DNA of 64,000 nt, taken from assembly GCF_946479765.1 (NCBI RefSeq), contig NZ_CAMLHO010000013.1:1-64000 (forward strand), written 5' to 3'. Below are positions 1 through 14,006 of the stretch, one piece after another. Origin of the DNA: an uncultured Aliivibrio sp. GTDB taxonomy: Bacteria > Pseudomonadota > Gammaproteobacteria > Enterobacterales > Vibrionaceae. The position numbers and the translations under genes are program-made. The notes below the pieces were generated by a model. The model saw nothing but the letters and a program-made list of their open reading frames with translations. It made no database searches and had not been told where the DNA came from. Each line of letters starts with the position of its first letter. Position 1 is the stretch's first letter.

Positions 1-38
1 AAGTCACTATCGAAGACGGTTACTTCCTGAATAAATAA
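1..38 (+). CDS. 3' end of an unidentified protein (cut by window edge)
   Basis: In frame 3 the first 38 bases read as the last eleven residues of a protein, VTIEDGYFLNK, then TAA. No other plus frame gives a better ending, and the reading fits the direction of the next gene. The fragment is too short to identify a family. It may be the upstream neighbour, possibly operon partner, of the amino-acid permease that follows. Confidence 0.4.
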   Translation, partial: VTIEDGYFLNK

Positions 39-70
39 GCAATAGAAAACCAATAATAAACGGCATCTGA

Positions 71-1597
<1,527 letters not shown>

Positions 1598-1631
1598 TTC
1601 ATGGTTTTTTAATTAAATAAAACTAAACAGA

Positions 1632-1668
1632 AAAAAAACGAGAGTAATCACACTCTCGGTTTTTTTAT
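1632..1668 (+). terminator. Rho-independent terminator after first permease
   Basis: CGAGAGT (1639-1645) pairs with ACTCTCG (1652-1658). An A-run precedes the stem and a T-run (TTTTTTT) follows it, so it may work in both directions. Confidence 0.85.
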
Positions 1669-1758
1669 TTTAATTAATACTTTATCCGTTATTCGCCATC
1701 GATTTTTCCCTATTTGTAAACTACGTTTATTCTAGATAATAAAAATCAATGGTGCGTT

Positions 1759-4668
1759 ATGAACTCCCTAAGAATAAAAATAAAAAACAAACTAATATTT
1801 CCACTGCATATTCATATTTCAACGCTGTTTACGGTAATGATCGTCGTCATCTGTTCGGTACAAATATACATAACCAACAAAGGTATTAATCACCTTTTGC
1901 TTGAGGCGTCATCAAGCATTTTTTCCCGAGTATCAACCGAAACAAGTAACTTAATAAGAAGTGAATACCGACCTGTATTTAACGCAATCTCTAAGCTCAC
2001 CAAGAGAGAGATCGTCCACACCAAAACATTAGAACAGCGCAACGCTTACTTTACCGAATTAGCGATGCTATTAGATTTACATAAACACGTTTCAACTTAT
2101 CGTATTACCTTTCCAAATGGCGATTGGTTTGGGGTTGGTATATTAGGTAATTCTTTATTTAGAAAAAGACTAAACGCACCAGAGAGTACCTACTATTTTT
2201 TTATTCATAACAACTCATCTCTCGAAAATAAAACCTCTGCTTTCTTCTACGATGAACAGGCGCGTTTTATCAGTTCAAATGAACTTAATGAACGCCAATA
2301 TGACCCAAGACATGAGAATTGGTTTAAAAATTCGACCAAAGAAAATGTCGTCTTATCCAAACCTCGTTACTTTCCAGGATTGCAACAATTTGGTTTATCC
2401 ATCCATAAGAAATCGGCAAATAATGTCGTTGTAAGTGCCGATATTTTAATGGACAAAATTAACCACGTATTAAAAAGTACGACTATCTACCCCTCGTCTC
2501 TTAGAGTGCTTTATGATGAAGAGAATATCGTTTACACAAGTAACGCCCCTAGCCTCGCTTTAATTAAAAAAGAAGAAAGTAAAATTATTAATTTAAAGGA
2601 CTTATTTAACAATGAGGTATTAAGTTCTATTAAACACATCAATTTAGACCAAAAAATTCAACGGTATCAACATAATGAAGAAAATTGGTATGGGAAGATT
2701 TTTTCGGTTCCAATTAATGAAGAGCGAACATTAAACCTATTAATTACGGTAAAAGAGTCCGAATTATTAGCGAGTGCTTACCTTATTCGACAACAAACTA
2801 TTTTGTGGTCTTTCGTTATCCTGATGTTGTCCATTCCTTGTGTTTATTTTATATCACAAAGAATATCAAAGCCGATCCAACAGGCCACAGAGCAAGCACG
2901 GTTAATATCCACATTTGATTTTTCATCTATCGATCACACACCAACCAAGATACTTGAAATAGCAAATCTTACTCACTCTATTTCTGGTATGAGATCAGCG
3001 ATAGAAAATTACTTCAATCTAACGAACTCAATATCAAAAGAAAATGATTTTGATGAATTAATAAAACTCATTGGCCGCAGTACTGCCGAAGCAACAAAAG
3101 CAAACGCTGCTTATCTTTACCTTGTTAATGATGCAGAAACGCACATAGAGCCTCAATTTGCATGGAGAGCCACCACACAAAATGAAGACATTAGTCAATT
3201 AGAAAGCTTTGCTCTAAATGATGAAAAAATAGCAAAAACCATTGACCACATAATGATCAAAAAGAAACCCTTTGAAAACCTGAATATTAATCTGCTCGAC
3301 AAACAAGAACAGGGTAAATTGGGTTTAAACAGTGAACAAATATGGTCTATCACCTTTCCTTTATTTTCTAGAGAAAAACAAACCATAGGGGCAATGGTAT
3401 TAGTATTTGATGTGAAAAATAGTGAATACATTCGTCATACTCAATTTCACTACTTTGAATCCTTAGTGAATTATACCGCGATTGCTCTCGATGGAAGAAA
3501 AATGCAACAAAATCAAAAGAATTTACTCGACTCTTTTATTCAAATAATGGCAAGTTCGATAGATACAAAGTCTCCTTATACTGGAAACCATTGTCAGAAA
3601 GTGCCTTTATTAACCCAATGGCTTGCGCAAGTGGCGAGTGATTCTTCCACTCCACCCTTTAACGATTTTAAACTGAGTTCAACACAACAAGAAGAGTTAA
3701 GAATTGCTTCGTGGTTACATGATTGCGGTAAAATAACCACACCAGAATACGTCGTTGATAAAGCAACAAAATTAGAGACTATTTACAATCGAATTCATGA
3801 AATAAGAACAAGATTTGAAGTATTAAAACGTGATGCTGAAATAAAACAATGGAAACAAGTGTTCAACAACACACTGCCTGATGAGTATAGAGAAGAATTG
3901 GAACAAGAATGGCAACGATTAGATGAAGAATTTGCTCTTATTGCGAGGGTAAATGTGGGTGATGAGTTTTTATCAGAGCAAGACGCTGAAAAAATTCAGG
4001 AAATTGGTCAACAAACCTGGGTACAGACACTAGATAATAGCCTTGGTCTGGCATGGGAAGAAAAAGCACGCCTGAATAACTCAAATAACATCCGAGTTCC
4101 CTTAACGGTTACTCTCTTACAAGACAATCAATCTCACTTAATTCCGAGAACAACCAATACAGATCAAGATCCACGCTTTACATTACAACCTCCAGAATAC
4201 ACAAATAATATTGGTGAAGCCTATAATCTATCGATTCAGCGCGGTACGTTAAATAATGAAGAGCGATTCACAATAAATGACCATATTATTCAGACCATTA
4301 AAATGCTGGAAGCTCTCCCATTTCCAAAAACGATGAAGGATGTTCCAAAAATAGCAGGTGGCCATCATGAAAAAGTCGATGGCACTGGTTACCCTATGGG
4401 ACTAAAAGCAGAAGAAATGCCACTCACCGCACGAGCAATGGCTATTGCTGATATTTTTGAAGCCCTAACCAGCCACGATCGACCATATAAGAAAGCAAAA
4501 ACATTAACGGAATCTTTAAAAATCATGAGCTTCATGGTTAAAGATAAACACATAGATAAAGCCTTATTTAATTTATTTTTAACCTCTGGTCTTTATCTCA
4601 AATACGCAGAAATACACTTAAACCCAGAACAGTGTGATGACGTTGATATTAATAACTACCTAAGCTAG
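1759..4668 (+). CDS. Membrane HD-GYP domain protein with GAF domain (putative c-di-GMP phosphodiesterase)
   Basis: A 969-residue sensor-type protein. One membrane segment near residues 14-38 and another near 347-365 bracket a periplasmic Cache-like sensor region. HAMP-like sequence follows, then a GAF-like domain (about 427-584), then an HD-GYP output domain. HDCGK (about 653) supplies the HD metal ligands and HHEKVDGTGYP (about 868-878) the GYP signature. HD-GYP enzymes hydrolyse cyclic di-GMP; all hallmark motifs appear present, so activity is plausible. Oddly, HD and GYP motifs are about 215 residues apart, whereas simple HD-GYP domains have about 57, implying an insertion of roughly 150 residues. 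The gene stands alone between two permeases and has its own terminator. Confidence 0.88.
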   Translation: MNSLRIKIKNKLIFPLHIHISTLFTVMIVVICSVQIYITNKGINHLLLEASSSIFSRVSTETSNLIRSEYRPVFNAISKLTKREIVHTKTLEQRNAYFTELAMLLDLHKHVSTYRITFPNGDWFGVGILGNSLFRKRLNAPESTYYFFIHNNSSLENKTSAFFYDEQARFISSNELNERQYDPRHENWFKNSTKENVVLSKPRYFPGLQQFGLSIHKKSANNVVVSADILMDKINHVLKSTTIYPSSLRVLYDEENIVYTSNAPSLALIKKEESKIINLKDLFNNEVLSSIKHINLDQKIQRYQHNEENWYGKIFSVPINEERTLNLLITVKESELLASAYLIRQQTILWSFVILMLSIPCVYFISQRISKPIQQATEQARLISTFDFSSIDHTPTKILEIANLTHSISGMRSAIENYFNLTNSISKENDFDELIKLIGRSTAEATKANAAYLYLVNDAETHIEPQFAWRATTQNEDISQLESFALNDEKIAKTIDHIMIKKKPFENLNINLLDKQEQGKLGLNSEQIWSITFPLFSREKQTIGAMVLVFDVKNSEYIRHTQFHYFESLVNYTAIALDGRKMQQNQKNLLDSFIQIMASSIDTKSPYTGNHCQKVPLLTQWLAQVASDSSTPPFNDFKLSSTQQEELRIASWLHDCGKITTPEYVVDKATKLETIYNRIHEIRTRFEVLKRDAEIKQWKQVFNNTLPDEYREELEQEWQRLDEEFALIARVNVGDEFLSEQDAEKIQEIGQQTWVQTLDNSLGLAWEEKARLNNSNNIRVPLTVTLLQDNQSHLIPRTTNTDQDPRFTLQPPEYTNNIGEAYNLSIQRGTLNNEERFTINDHIIQTIKMLEALPFPKTMKDVPKIAGGHHEKVDGTGYPMGLKAEEMPLTARAMAIADIFEALTSHDRPYKKAKTLTESLKIMSFMVKDKHIDKALFNLFLTSGLYLKYAEIHLNPEQCDDVDINNYLS

Positions 4669-4742
4669 TCGTATTAGCGCTACTTTCTGGTTTATTGAGC
4701 ACGACAATCCAAATAACCTTCCGTACTTCCTATGTCTCACTT

Positions 4743-4785
4743 CTTTGCACCTATAAATATGGGTGCAAAGTTATTTCTTTTATTT
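4743..4785 (+). terminator. Terminator after the HD-GYP gene
   Basis: CTTTGCACC (4743-4751) pairs with GGTGCAAAG (4762-4770) around a ten-base loop, followed by a T-rich tract. In the 303-base gap before the next permease I otherwise see only the inverted repeat at 4873-4917 and the promoter region. Confidence 0.75.
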
Positions 4786-4818
4786 TTCTACGGATCACTA
4801 TTCTCTGTGCTAGCGTAG

Positions 4819-6393
<1,575 letters not shown>

Positions 6394-6438
6394 GTAGAAA
6401 TCAAATTAGCATTTAGTTTCTGTACCGTACCCTAAAGC

Positions 6439-6469
6439 AAAAGGCACTGATCCCCCTCAGTGCCTTTTT
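6439..6469 (+). terminator. Terminator after second permease
   Basis: AAAGGCACTGA (6440-6450) pairs perfectly with TCAGTGCCTTT (6457-6467), ending in a T-run. Confidence 0.88.
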
Positions 6470-6584
6470 AATATCTACTTTCGTTATGCCAACTGAATCA
6501 CACTCCATCTTTATATCACCTTATTAAATGAGACTGAGTTCACGGACAGTCACTCTATTTATTAATACCATGCACAAAGTTAAA

Positions 6585-9006
<2,422 letters not shown>

Positions 9007-9044
9007 TAAACGCTTTACTTAGCACATCTTAAATAACAGACAAC

Positions 9045-9080
9045 AAAAAGGGATATGATTAACGTCATATCCCTTTTTTA
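9045..9080. terminator. Bidirectional terminator between ygjK and doxX-like gene
   Basis: AAAAAGGGATATGA (9045-9058) pairs with TCATATCCCTTTTT (from 9065). T-runs flank both sides, fitting two convergent genes. Confidence 0.88.
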
Positions 9081-9112
9081 CTATTTTAATTTGAGATTGT
9101 TTTATATCGTTA

Positions 9113-9508
9113 TTACGATTTGGCTTTTTCTTTGCAACACTCAGGCATTGCGTGGCCTGAAAGTACCAATAAACCAGCAAAAATACCCAAGTTCTTAATG
9201 AAATTCTGCATCTCATGTGCGCCTTCCAATCCTGAATAATTCCAGAAATCATGCAACGACACATTAATAACCAACACTAACCCTGCCAATAATAAGGCGA
9301 CTATCCACGTAAAACGATTTGCTATTAGTAAAACGGCAGCACCTATTTGGAAGATACCCGCAAGTCCTAATAGGACAGGCACAAATGGCATATTATGCTT
9401 TTCCATTAATTGGATGTGCATATCCCATGACACAAATTTCATGATCCCAGGTACTAAAAAGTACAACGCAAGTAAGACTCGCCCAACCGTTAAAAACAGC
9501 GTATTCAT
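9113..9508 (-). CDS. DoxX family membrane protein
   Basis: A 131-residue protein with four hydrophobic helices and the DoxX-type opening GRVLLALYFLVPGIMKF. DoxX/YphA relatives are small inner-membrane proteins linked in several bacteria to redox or thiol stress, but no precise activity is agreed. The C-terminus ends in a soluble tail with a Cys-Cys pair (PECCKEK). The gene lies 37 bases downstream of ohr on the same strand, so it is probably co-transcribed and part of the OhrR-controlled peroxide response. That regulatory link is inferred from position. Confidence 0.82.
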   Translation of the reverse strand: MNTLFLTVGRVLLALYFLVPGIMKFVSWDMHIQLMEKHNMPFVPVLLGLAGIFQIGAAVLLIANRFTWIVALLLAGLVLVINVSLHDFWNYSGLEGAHEMQNFIKNLGIFAGLLVLSGHAMPECCKEKAKS

Positions 9509-9545
9509 GTTATTTATCCTTTATAACGTCAGCTCATTGAATCAA

Positions 9546-9968
9546 TTATAGTACAACGCCATTTACTGACAGTTTCACATCAATATTGCCTTTAACTGCA
9601 TTCGAGTATGGGCAGACTTGGTGTGCTGTCTTTACTAATTGCTGCGCTTGTTCATCGTCTAGATCTAACGTAACAGCCAGTGCAACCGTGAGTGCAAAAC
9701 CACCCGTTTCATTTGGACCAATGCCCACTTCAGCCGTTACAGGTGCTTGCGTTAATTTAATTTTCATTTCACGTGCTACGTGAATAATCGCATTTGAGAA
9801 ACACGCAGAATACCCTGCCGCAAACAATTGCTCAGGGTTCGTTGCTTCCCCTGTTCCGCCCATTTCTTTAGGGTAGCTTAGAGCAAGATCAAGCATGTTA
9901 TCGTCAGTCGTTACTTGACCATTACGTCCTGCTGAAGCCGTTGCTGTTGTTGTGTATAACGTCGTCAT
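9546..9968 (-). CDS. ohr: Organic hydroperoxide resistance protein Ohr
   Basis: A 140-residue OsmC/Ohr-family thiol peroxidase of typical length. The two catalytic cysteines are visible: Cys56 in AGYSACFSNA and Cys119 in HQVCPYSNAVKGN. Ohr reduces organic hydroperoxides in the cytoplasm using lipoyl-type thiols. It is divergent from the MarR-type regulator ohrR, with two matching operator-like sites between them, the standard Ohr/OhrR arrangement. A DoxX-type gene follows closely on the same strand. Confidence 0.95.
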   Translation of the reverse strand: MTTLYTTTATASAGRNGQVTTDDNMLDLALSYPKEMGGTGEATNPEQLFAAGYSACFSNAIIHVAREMKIKLTQAPVTAEVGIGPNETGGFALTVALAVTLDLDDEQAQQLVKTAHQVCPYSNAVKGNIDVKLSVNGVVL

Positions 9969-10021
9969 AATGATGTCCTTTAAATTAAATACGATAATTA
10001 ATTACTTTAATTGCCAACAAT

Positions 10022-10036
10022 TAGATTGCGCACAAT
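10022..10036. promoter_or_regulatory. OhrR operator, ohr-proximal
   Basis: TAGATTGCGCACAAT is the exact reverse complement of the site at 10083-10097, and its core ATTGYGCRCAAT is itself nearly palindromic. It lies 54 bases upstream of ohr, as expected for a MarR-family operator controlling that promoter. Confidence 0.7.
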
Positions 10037-10082
10037 TGAATTTCAATAAGTATAAGTCGATCCGAAGACAAAATACAAGTAT

Positions 10083-10097
10083 ATTGTGCGCAATCTA
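10083..10097. promoter_or_regulatory. OhrR operator, ohrR-proximal
   Basis: ATTGTGCGCAATCTA mirrors the first site 61 bases away (start to start) and ends 20 bases before the ohrR start codon. It likely mediates autoregulation. Confidence 0.68.
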
Positions 10098-10117
10098 TTT
10101 TTAATAAGGGTGTTAAA

Positions 10118-10585
10118 ATGACGAATTCAACTGAGAAACACGGTAAAAATGAAGTGGAAGCACCTCAATTGTTACTTAAAAATCAAGTATGCTTCTCTCT
10201 TTATAGCGCATCGAATGCGATGATCAGAGCGTATCGTCCATTATTAAGTGAACTTGATCTTACCTACTCTCAATATCTAACAATGATGGTTATTTGGGAA
10301 AAAAATGGCATTAATGTAAAAGATCTCGGTCATGACCTTCATCTTGATTCCGGTACGCTGACACCTTTACTGAAACGTTTAGAAGTAAAAGGCTTCATCA
10401 CAAGAGAGCGAAGTAACGAAGATGAACGCATTCGACTGGTTTTTCTAACCCACCAAGGCCGTGAATTAAAAGAGCGCGCCTTGTCGGTTCCTAATAGTAT
10501 TTTCTGTAAAAGCCAGTTAGAAATTGAAGAATTACAGCAATTAAAAGCCACTTGTGAAAAGCTACTGGCCAACCTCGAAAAGTAA
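10118..10585 (+). CDS. ohrR: MarR-family peroxide sensor OhrR
   Basis: A 155-residue winged-helix repressor. The helix-turn-helix and wing lie around residues 62-105 (VKDLGHDLHLDSGTLTPLLK and following). Cys25 in KNQVCFSLYS matches the peroxide-reactive cysteine of OhrR, and Cys130 in PNSIFCKSQ fits the second cysteine of the two-cysteine class, which forms an intersubunit disulfide. Oxidation by organic peroxides should release it from the two operators between it and ohr. Its length and the divergent neighbour both fit. Confidence 0.93.
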   Translation: MTNSTEKHGKNEVEAPQLLLKNQVCFSLYSASNAMIRAYRPLLSELDLTYSQYLTMMVIWEKNGINVKDLGHDLHLDSGTLTPLLKRLEVKGFITRERSNEDERIRLVFLTHQGRELKERALSVPNSIFCKSQLEIEELQQLKATCEKLLANLEK

Positions 10586-10625
10586 TTTGAGACCAGTAAA
10601 TTCCTTATCCCCACCTAAATAATAA

Positions 10626-10913
10626 GATAACCTATTTCACACAATTATAGGTATTTCTATCCATAAAGAATTTCTTAATACATTGATTTTTGAGTACCCA
10701 GATACAACCCTTCAAATTGATGGCCATACTGATAGCTCTGGCAATGATACTAAAAACCAAACCCTATCTGAGCAACGCGCTGAATCAGTACGTACTTACC
10801 TGATTAAACAAAAAGTAGCCGCAGGTCGTGTTAATGCTCATGGTTACGGTGAACGTTACCCTGTTTGTGATAACTCAACATCACAAGGCCGTGCGTGTAA
10901 CCGCCGTGTATAA
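10626..10913 (+). pseudogene. Remnant of an OmpA C-terminal (peptidoglycan-binding) domain
   Basis: An open frame from 10626 to a TAA at 10911-10913 encodes a recognisable OmpA-like domain end: LQIDGHTDSSG, LSEQRAESVRTYL and RACNRRV. The first strand of the domain, any signal peptide and any beta-barrel are missing, and the only in-frame starts are weak (TTG at 10683) without a convincing ribosome site. The protein stops directly after NRRV, where relatives usually continue. I read this as the 3' stump of a decayed outer-membrane protein gene. Expression as a short protein cannot be excluded. Confidence 0.7.
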
Positions 10914-10960
10914 ATCACTATCCTACCGCTTAAATAAGCATCTATATTGATAAAAAAATC

Positions 10961-10988
10961 AAATAACTGTACATAATCACAGTTATTT
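10961..10988 (+). terminator. Hairpin after the OmpA remnant
   Basis: AAATAACTGT (10961-10970) pairs perfectly with ACAGTTATTT (10979-10988). The following T-tract is short. It is a plausible relic terminator of the OmpA-type gene. Confidence 0.5.
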
Positions 10989-11019
10989 GTTGGTTTTCAA
11001 TATTTACTGTTATAGAATT

Positions 11020-11062
11020 AAAAAATCCCCCAAGATGCTAGTCATCAAGGGGGATTTTTATT
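11020..11062. terminator. Strong bidirectional terminator
   Basis: AAAAATCCCCC (11021-11031) pairs with GGGGGATTTTT (11049-11059); an inner GATG/CATC pair continues the stem around a short loop. It can serve both the plus-strand remnant and the small minus-strand gene that ends at 11107. Confidence 0.88.
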
Positions 11063-11106
11063 TTAAGGCAAACACCTTAATTGCTAAGTAGTTTGGTTCT
11101 ATTTAA

Positions 11107-11277
11107 TTATTGAACCGCACCTTCTATTTTTTCAAGCACTAGATCTTTACCATCAACTAAGGTGTCTTGTACTTTCTCAAAGGTATCTGAATCCATCACA
11201 CTTTGAACTTCATCGCCGTAATTCATTCCAATGTAAATACCTAACGCGATGAACAGTAATGCAAATATTTTAAACAT
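11107..11277 (-). CDS. Small membrane protein, 56 aa
   Basis: A minus-strand frame starts at the ATG at 11275-11277 and stops at TAA (11107-11109). It encodes a 56-residue protein with one N-terminal hydrophobic helix (KIFALLFIALGIYIGMNYG) and an acidic, helical tail (SDTFEKVQDTLVDGKDLVL). A purine-rich stretch (AGAGAAAAT) lies just before the start and a strong terminator just after the stop. I recognise no family. It is probably an inner-membrane small protein with a soluble tail; its role is unknown. The divergent ydjM-like gene starts 57 bases away. Confidence 0.65.
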   Translation of the reverse strand: MFKIFALLFIALGIYIGMNYGDEVQSVMDSDTFEKVQDTLVDGKDLVLEKIEGAVQ

Positions 11278-11333
11278 GATTATTTTCTCTATTAATTCAG
11301 CATATATCTTACAAAAGAATTCTTTAAAAACCT

Positions 11334-12032
11334 ATGGCAAATTTTAGTACTCATTTTAACAGCGCAGCTTTAATCTCAGGCGTAGCTTCTGCAGCTTTAC
11401 TCTCAGCAAACCACATTGAACTAAACACCGCATTATGGCTTTGGTTTTTAGGTACAATTGGTGGACTATTACCCGATATTGATTCAGATAATTCTACCTC
11501 TTTAGATATTATCTTTAACCTTTTCACTATTTGTATTGTCTTACTCAGTATCCGCTACTTTACCAGTGATGCCATTAATGAAAGGCAATTTTTACTTTTA
11601 ATAGGTCTGCCTGTCGTCATTCATATTTTTATCAAATACGGTATTCGTAATGTCTTTGAATGGCAAACCATCCATCGTGGGATATGTCATTCACTGTTAT
11701 TTCTTTTATTTTGTGGGTTACTAACAACAAACATCACCATGTTCATTTTAAATACTAAGCTACAAGGCGCAGATTTAATTGGTTGGCTTTCTGGTATGTT
11801 TGTCTTTGGTGGTGGGTTAATTCATTTATTATTAGATGAGATGCACAGCGTGGATCTCGCAAATATTCGTATAAAACGATCTTTTGGATCTGCATTAAAA
11901 TTAACTGATTTCTCTAATCTTACTTTATCGAGTTTTTTCCTTATCATTACCGCCGTTCTTTTTTGGTTAGCTCCTCCGATTGAATCTACACTGGCTACAT
12001 TGAGTGACTGGCAATTTTTCAAATTATGGTAA
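11334..12032 (+). CDS. YdjM-like membrane-bound metal-dependent hydrolase
   Basis: A 232-residue polytopic membrane protein of the YdjM/YfhO-type (DUF457) family. Conserved metal-binding-looking motifs are visible: LLPDIDSDNS (about 45), IHRGICHSLLF (about 112) and LIHLLLDEMHSVDL (about 160). Family members are annotated as inner-membrane metal-dependent hydrolases, but the substrate is not known. In E. coli ydjM belongs to the LexA regulon; I do not see a clear CTGT-N8-ACAG box here. The ribosome site is weak. A terminator follows. Confidence 0.78.
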   Translation: MANFSTHFNSAALISGVASAALLSANHIELNTALWLWFLGTIGGLLPDIDSDNSTSLDIIFNLFTICIVLLSIRYFTSDAINERQFLLLIGLPVVIHIFIKYGIRNVFEWQTIHRGICHSLLFLLFCGLLTTNITMFILNTKLQGADLIGWLSGMFVFGGGLIHLLLDEMHSVDLANIRIKRSFGSALKLTDFSNLTLSSFFLIITAVLFWLAPPIESTLATLSDWQFFKLW

Positions 12033-12073
12033 TAAATCTATAATCAATTAATCTTTATAGCACCTGATAAAAA

Positions 12074-12110
12074 AGCACAAGAACGAAATGATCTTGTGCT
12101 TTATTTTTAT
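12074..12110. terminator. Terminator between ydjM-like and chemoreceptor genes
   Basis: AGCACAAGA (12074-12082) pairs with TCTTGTGCT (12092-12100), followed by TTTATTTTTATT. Confidence 0.85.
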
Positions 12111-12136
12111 TATTTATCACGTTGGCATTGTATTAT

Positions 12137-13798
12137 CTATAAAGTAAAGCGTTCTACCAACTCAGACAATTCATTGGCTTTCTGGCTCAACAACACACCA
12201 CCAGCTCTATTTTGACTAGCTAGTTCAGCAGACTCAGAACTTTGATCTGATACCGATACAATTCGCTCTGAAATCTCCTGCCCAACAAGGCTTTGTTCTT
12301 GTGTTGCTGTCGCAATTAATGAGTTCATTTCCATAATGGTATTTACTGACACTAGAATTTGACCTAATGACTCAGAAGCAGCTACCGCTTTATTTACCGT
12401 TAATGTACTAAAGTTCTTACTGGCAGCCATTACTTGAACTGCTGAATCAGATCCTGACTTCAACGCCTCAATACGTTGGTGGATCTGTGCAGTACTTTCT
12501 TGAGTACGGCTTGCCAGCTTACGAACTTCATCAGCAACAACGGCAAAACCACGCCCTTGTTCACCCGCCCTTGCCGCTTCAATCGCCGCATTTAAAGCCA
12601 ATAAATTTGTTTGCTCAGCAATATCTTGAATTACCGATAAGGTACTTGCAATATTTTGTACATCACCTTCTAGTTTCGAGATAACATTACTTGCTTCATC
12701 TAGCTCTGCTGCTAATGTTTTTACTGACTCAGATGCTTCGTTAACGGTACGCATCGCCACTTGTGCATTCTTGTCTGCATCTTGTGCGGAGTTAGCCGCT
12801 TGTTCCGCATTCGATGAAATCTCATGAGATGACATTGTTAACTCAGTCATTGCTGTTGCAATTTGCTCAGTCTCTGAACGTTGATTTGTCACAACAACAT
12901 TAACTTGAGCGGAACGTTCTGACATATTTTTTGTTTCAGCAACCACTTCTTGGCTAACTAAAGACACATTACTAATAATTTGGTGTAACGAACTGACAAA
13001 CAGGTTGAAATTCTTACTTAACTGGTTGAATTCTGGAACCGAAAAATCAGGCATACGGGCAGTTAAATCTGCATCACCAGAAGCAAATGATTTAATTGAC
13101 GCATCGAACTGCTGGATTGGTGTCATAATGCTTTTATTAATAAACGAACCAAGTACAGCAACCACAATCATGATAAGTAATGTAAATAAAACAATAACTT
13201 GAACGCTATCTAATAACTGTTTATCACTCAATACTTTCATCTCATGAATAACGGCATCTACATCATCGGTATAGAAACCCGTACCAACAATTAAATCCCA
13301 CTGAGGAAAATATACGTTATAAGCTAATTTTGGCAATGCGACCGTTTCATTCAATTTAGGGTAGTAATATGTGACATATCCAGTGCTATTTTTTGCTGCT
13401 GCAATCATATCTTGAATGAAGTAATTGCCTTTTTTATCTTGCGCGTTCCACATATTATGACCAATATCACTCGTATTCCCTTGTAAAATACGAACACCAT
13501 TTGATTGAAAACCAAATAAATACCCAGTATCTGCAAATTTAACTAACTTTAACGACTCAAGGACTTGTTCTTTTGTTTCACCTTGTTTTTCGAGGTGTTT
13601 TAATTCTGACGATACAATATCTAAATAAGATTTAAGTTCCACTCGCTTCATTTTCATCATTTGCGAACGAGTCATGTCCATTTGAACTTGGTTTAATTCA
13701 CCAGCTTCTTTATAAGTCATAGCCATAATCAATACTGATGTCAAAATGATCGGTAAAATTGCAAGTAAATACAATCTCGCTTTTATTGATAAATTCAT
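12137..13798 (-). CDS. Methyl-accepting chemotaxis protein with Cache sensor
   Basis: A 553-residue chemoreceptor. An N-terminal membrane helix (about 10-30) leads into a single Cache-type periplasmic sensor containing [16 protein letters not shown] and [19 protein letters not shown] second helix (about 190-212), a HAMP region and the cytoplasmic signalling domain follow, with the invariant hairpin tip ([19 protein letters not shown]) near residues 386-425. Cache domains of this type often bind small carboxylates; the ligand here is unknown. I start at 13798 rather than the longer 13882 because AGAGGAAAT lies just upstream of MNLSIKAR. It should couple to CheA/CheW, which are not in this window. 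Confidence 0.92.
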   Translation of the reverse strand: MNLSIKARLYLLAILPIILTSVLIMAMTYKEAGELNQVQMDMTRSQMMKMKRVELKSYLDIVSSELKHLEKQGETKEQVLESLKLVKFADTGYLFGFQSNGVRILQGNTSDIGHNMWNAQDKKGNYFIQDMIAAAKNSTGYVTYYYPKLNETVALPKLAYNVYFPQWDLIVGTGFYTDDVDAVIHEMKVLSDKQLLDSVQVIVLFTLLIMIVVAVLGSFINKSIMTPIQQFDASIKSFASGDADLTARMPDFSVPEFNQLSKNFNLFVSSLHQIISNVSLVSQEVVAETKNMSERSAQVNVVVTNQRSETEQIATAMTELTMSSHEISSNAEQAANSAQDADKNAQVAMRTVNEASESVKTLAAELDEASNVISKLEGDVQNIASTLSVIQDIAEQTNLLALNAAIEAARAGEQGRGFAVVADEVRKLASRTQESTAQIHQRIEALKSGSDSAVQVMAASKNFSTLTVNKAVAASESLGQILVSVNTIMEMNSLIATATQEQSLVGQEISERIVSVSDQSSESAELASQNRAGGVLLSQKANELSELVERFTL

Positions 13799-13816
13799 AT
13801 TATTTCCTCTAAAAGA

Positions 13817-13833
13817 CTCAAGATAATCTTGAG
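13817..13833. promoter_or_regulatory. 17-nt palindrome upstream of the chemoreceptor
   Basis: CTCAAGATAATCTTGAG has 8-bp mirror arms around a central A, just upstream of the ribosome-binding sequence of the chemoreceptor. It may be an operator or a 5'-leader hairpin. No regulator is implied by the sequence. Confidence 0.4.
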
Positions 13834-14006
13834 ATACATTGTTCGCCAAAAAATCATTATTTCCACCAATAACACGCATCAATTTTCATGCCACTTATTC
13901 GAAGATATATTAAAGAAGCTAAATTAAAGTGAGCACGTCATTGACCTTTCTATTTTAATCCATAGAATACTGACAATAGTTATCATTTAAGATAAGGCTA
14001 GTTTCT

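Noticed and set aside
11280-11333. LexA box before the ydjM-like gene, expected from E. coli
   Set aside because: No CTGT-N8-ACAG is present in the gap.
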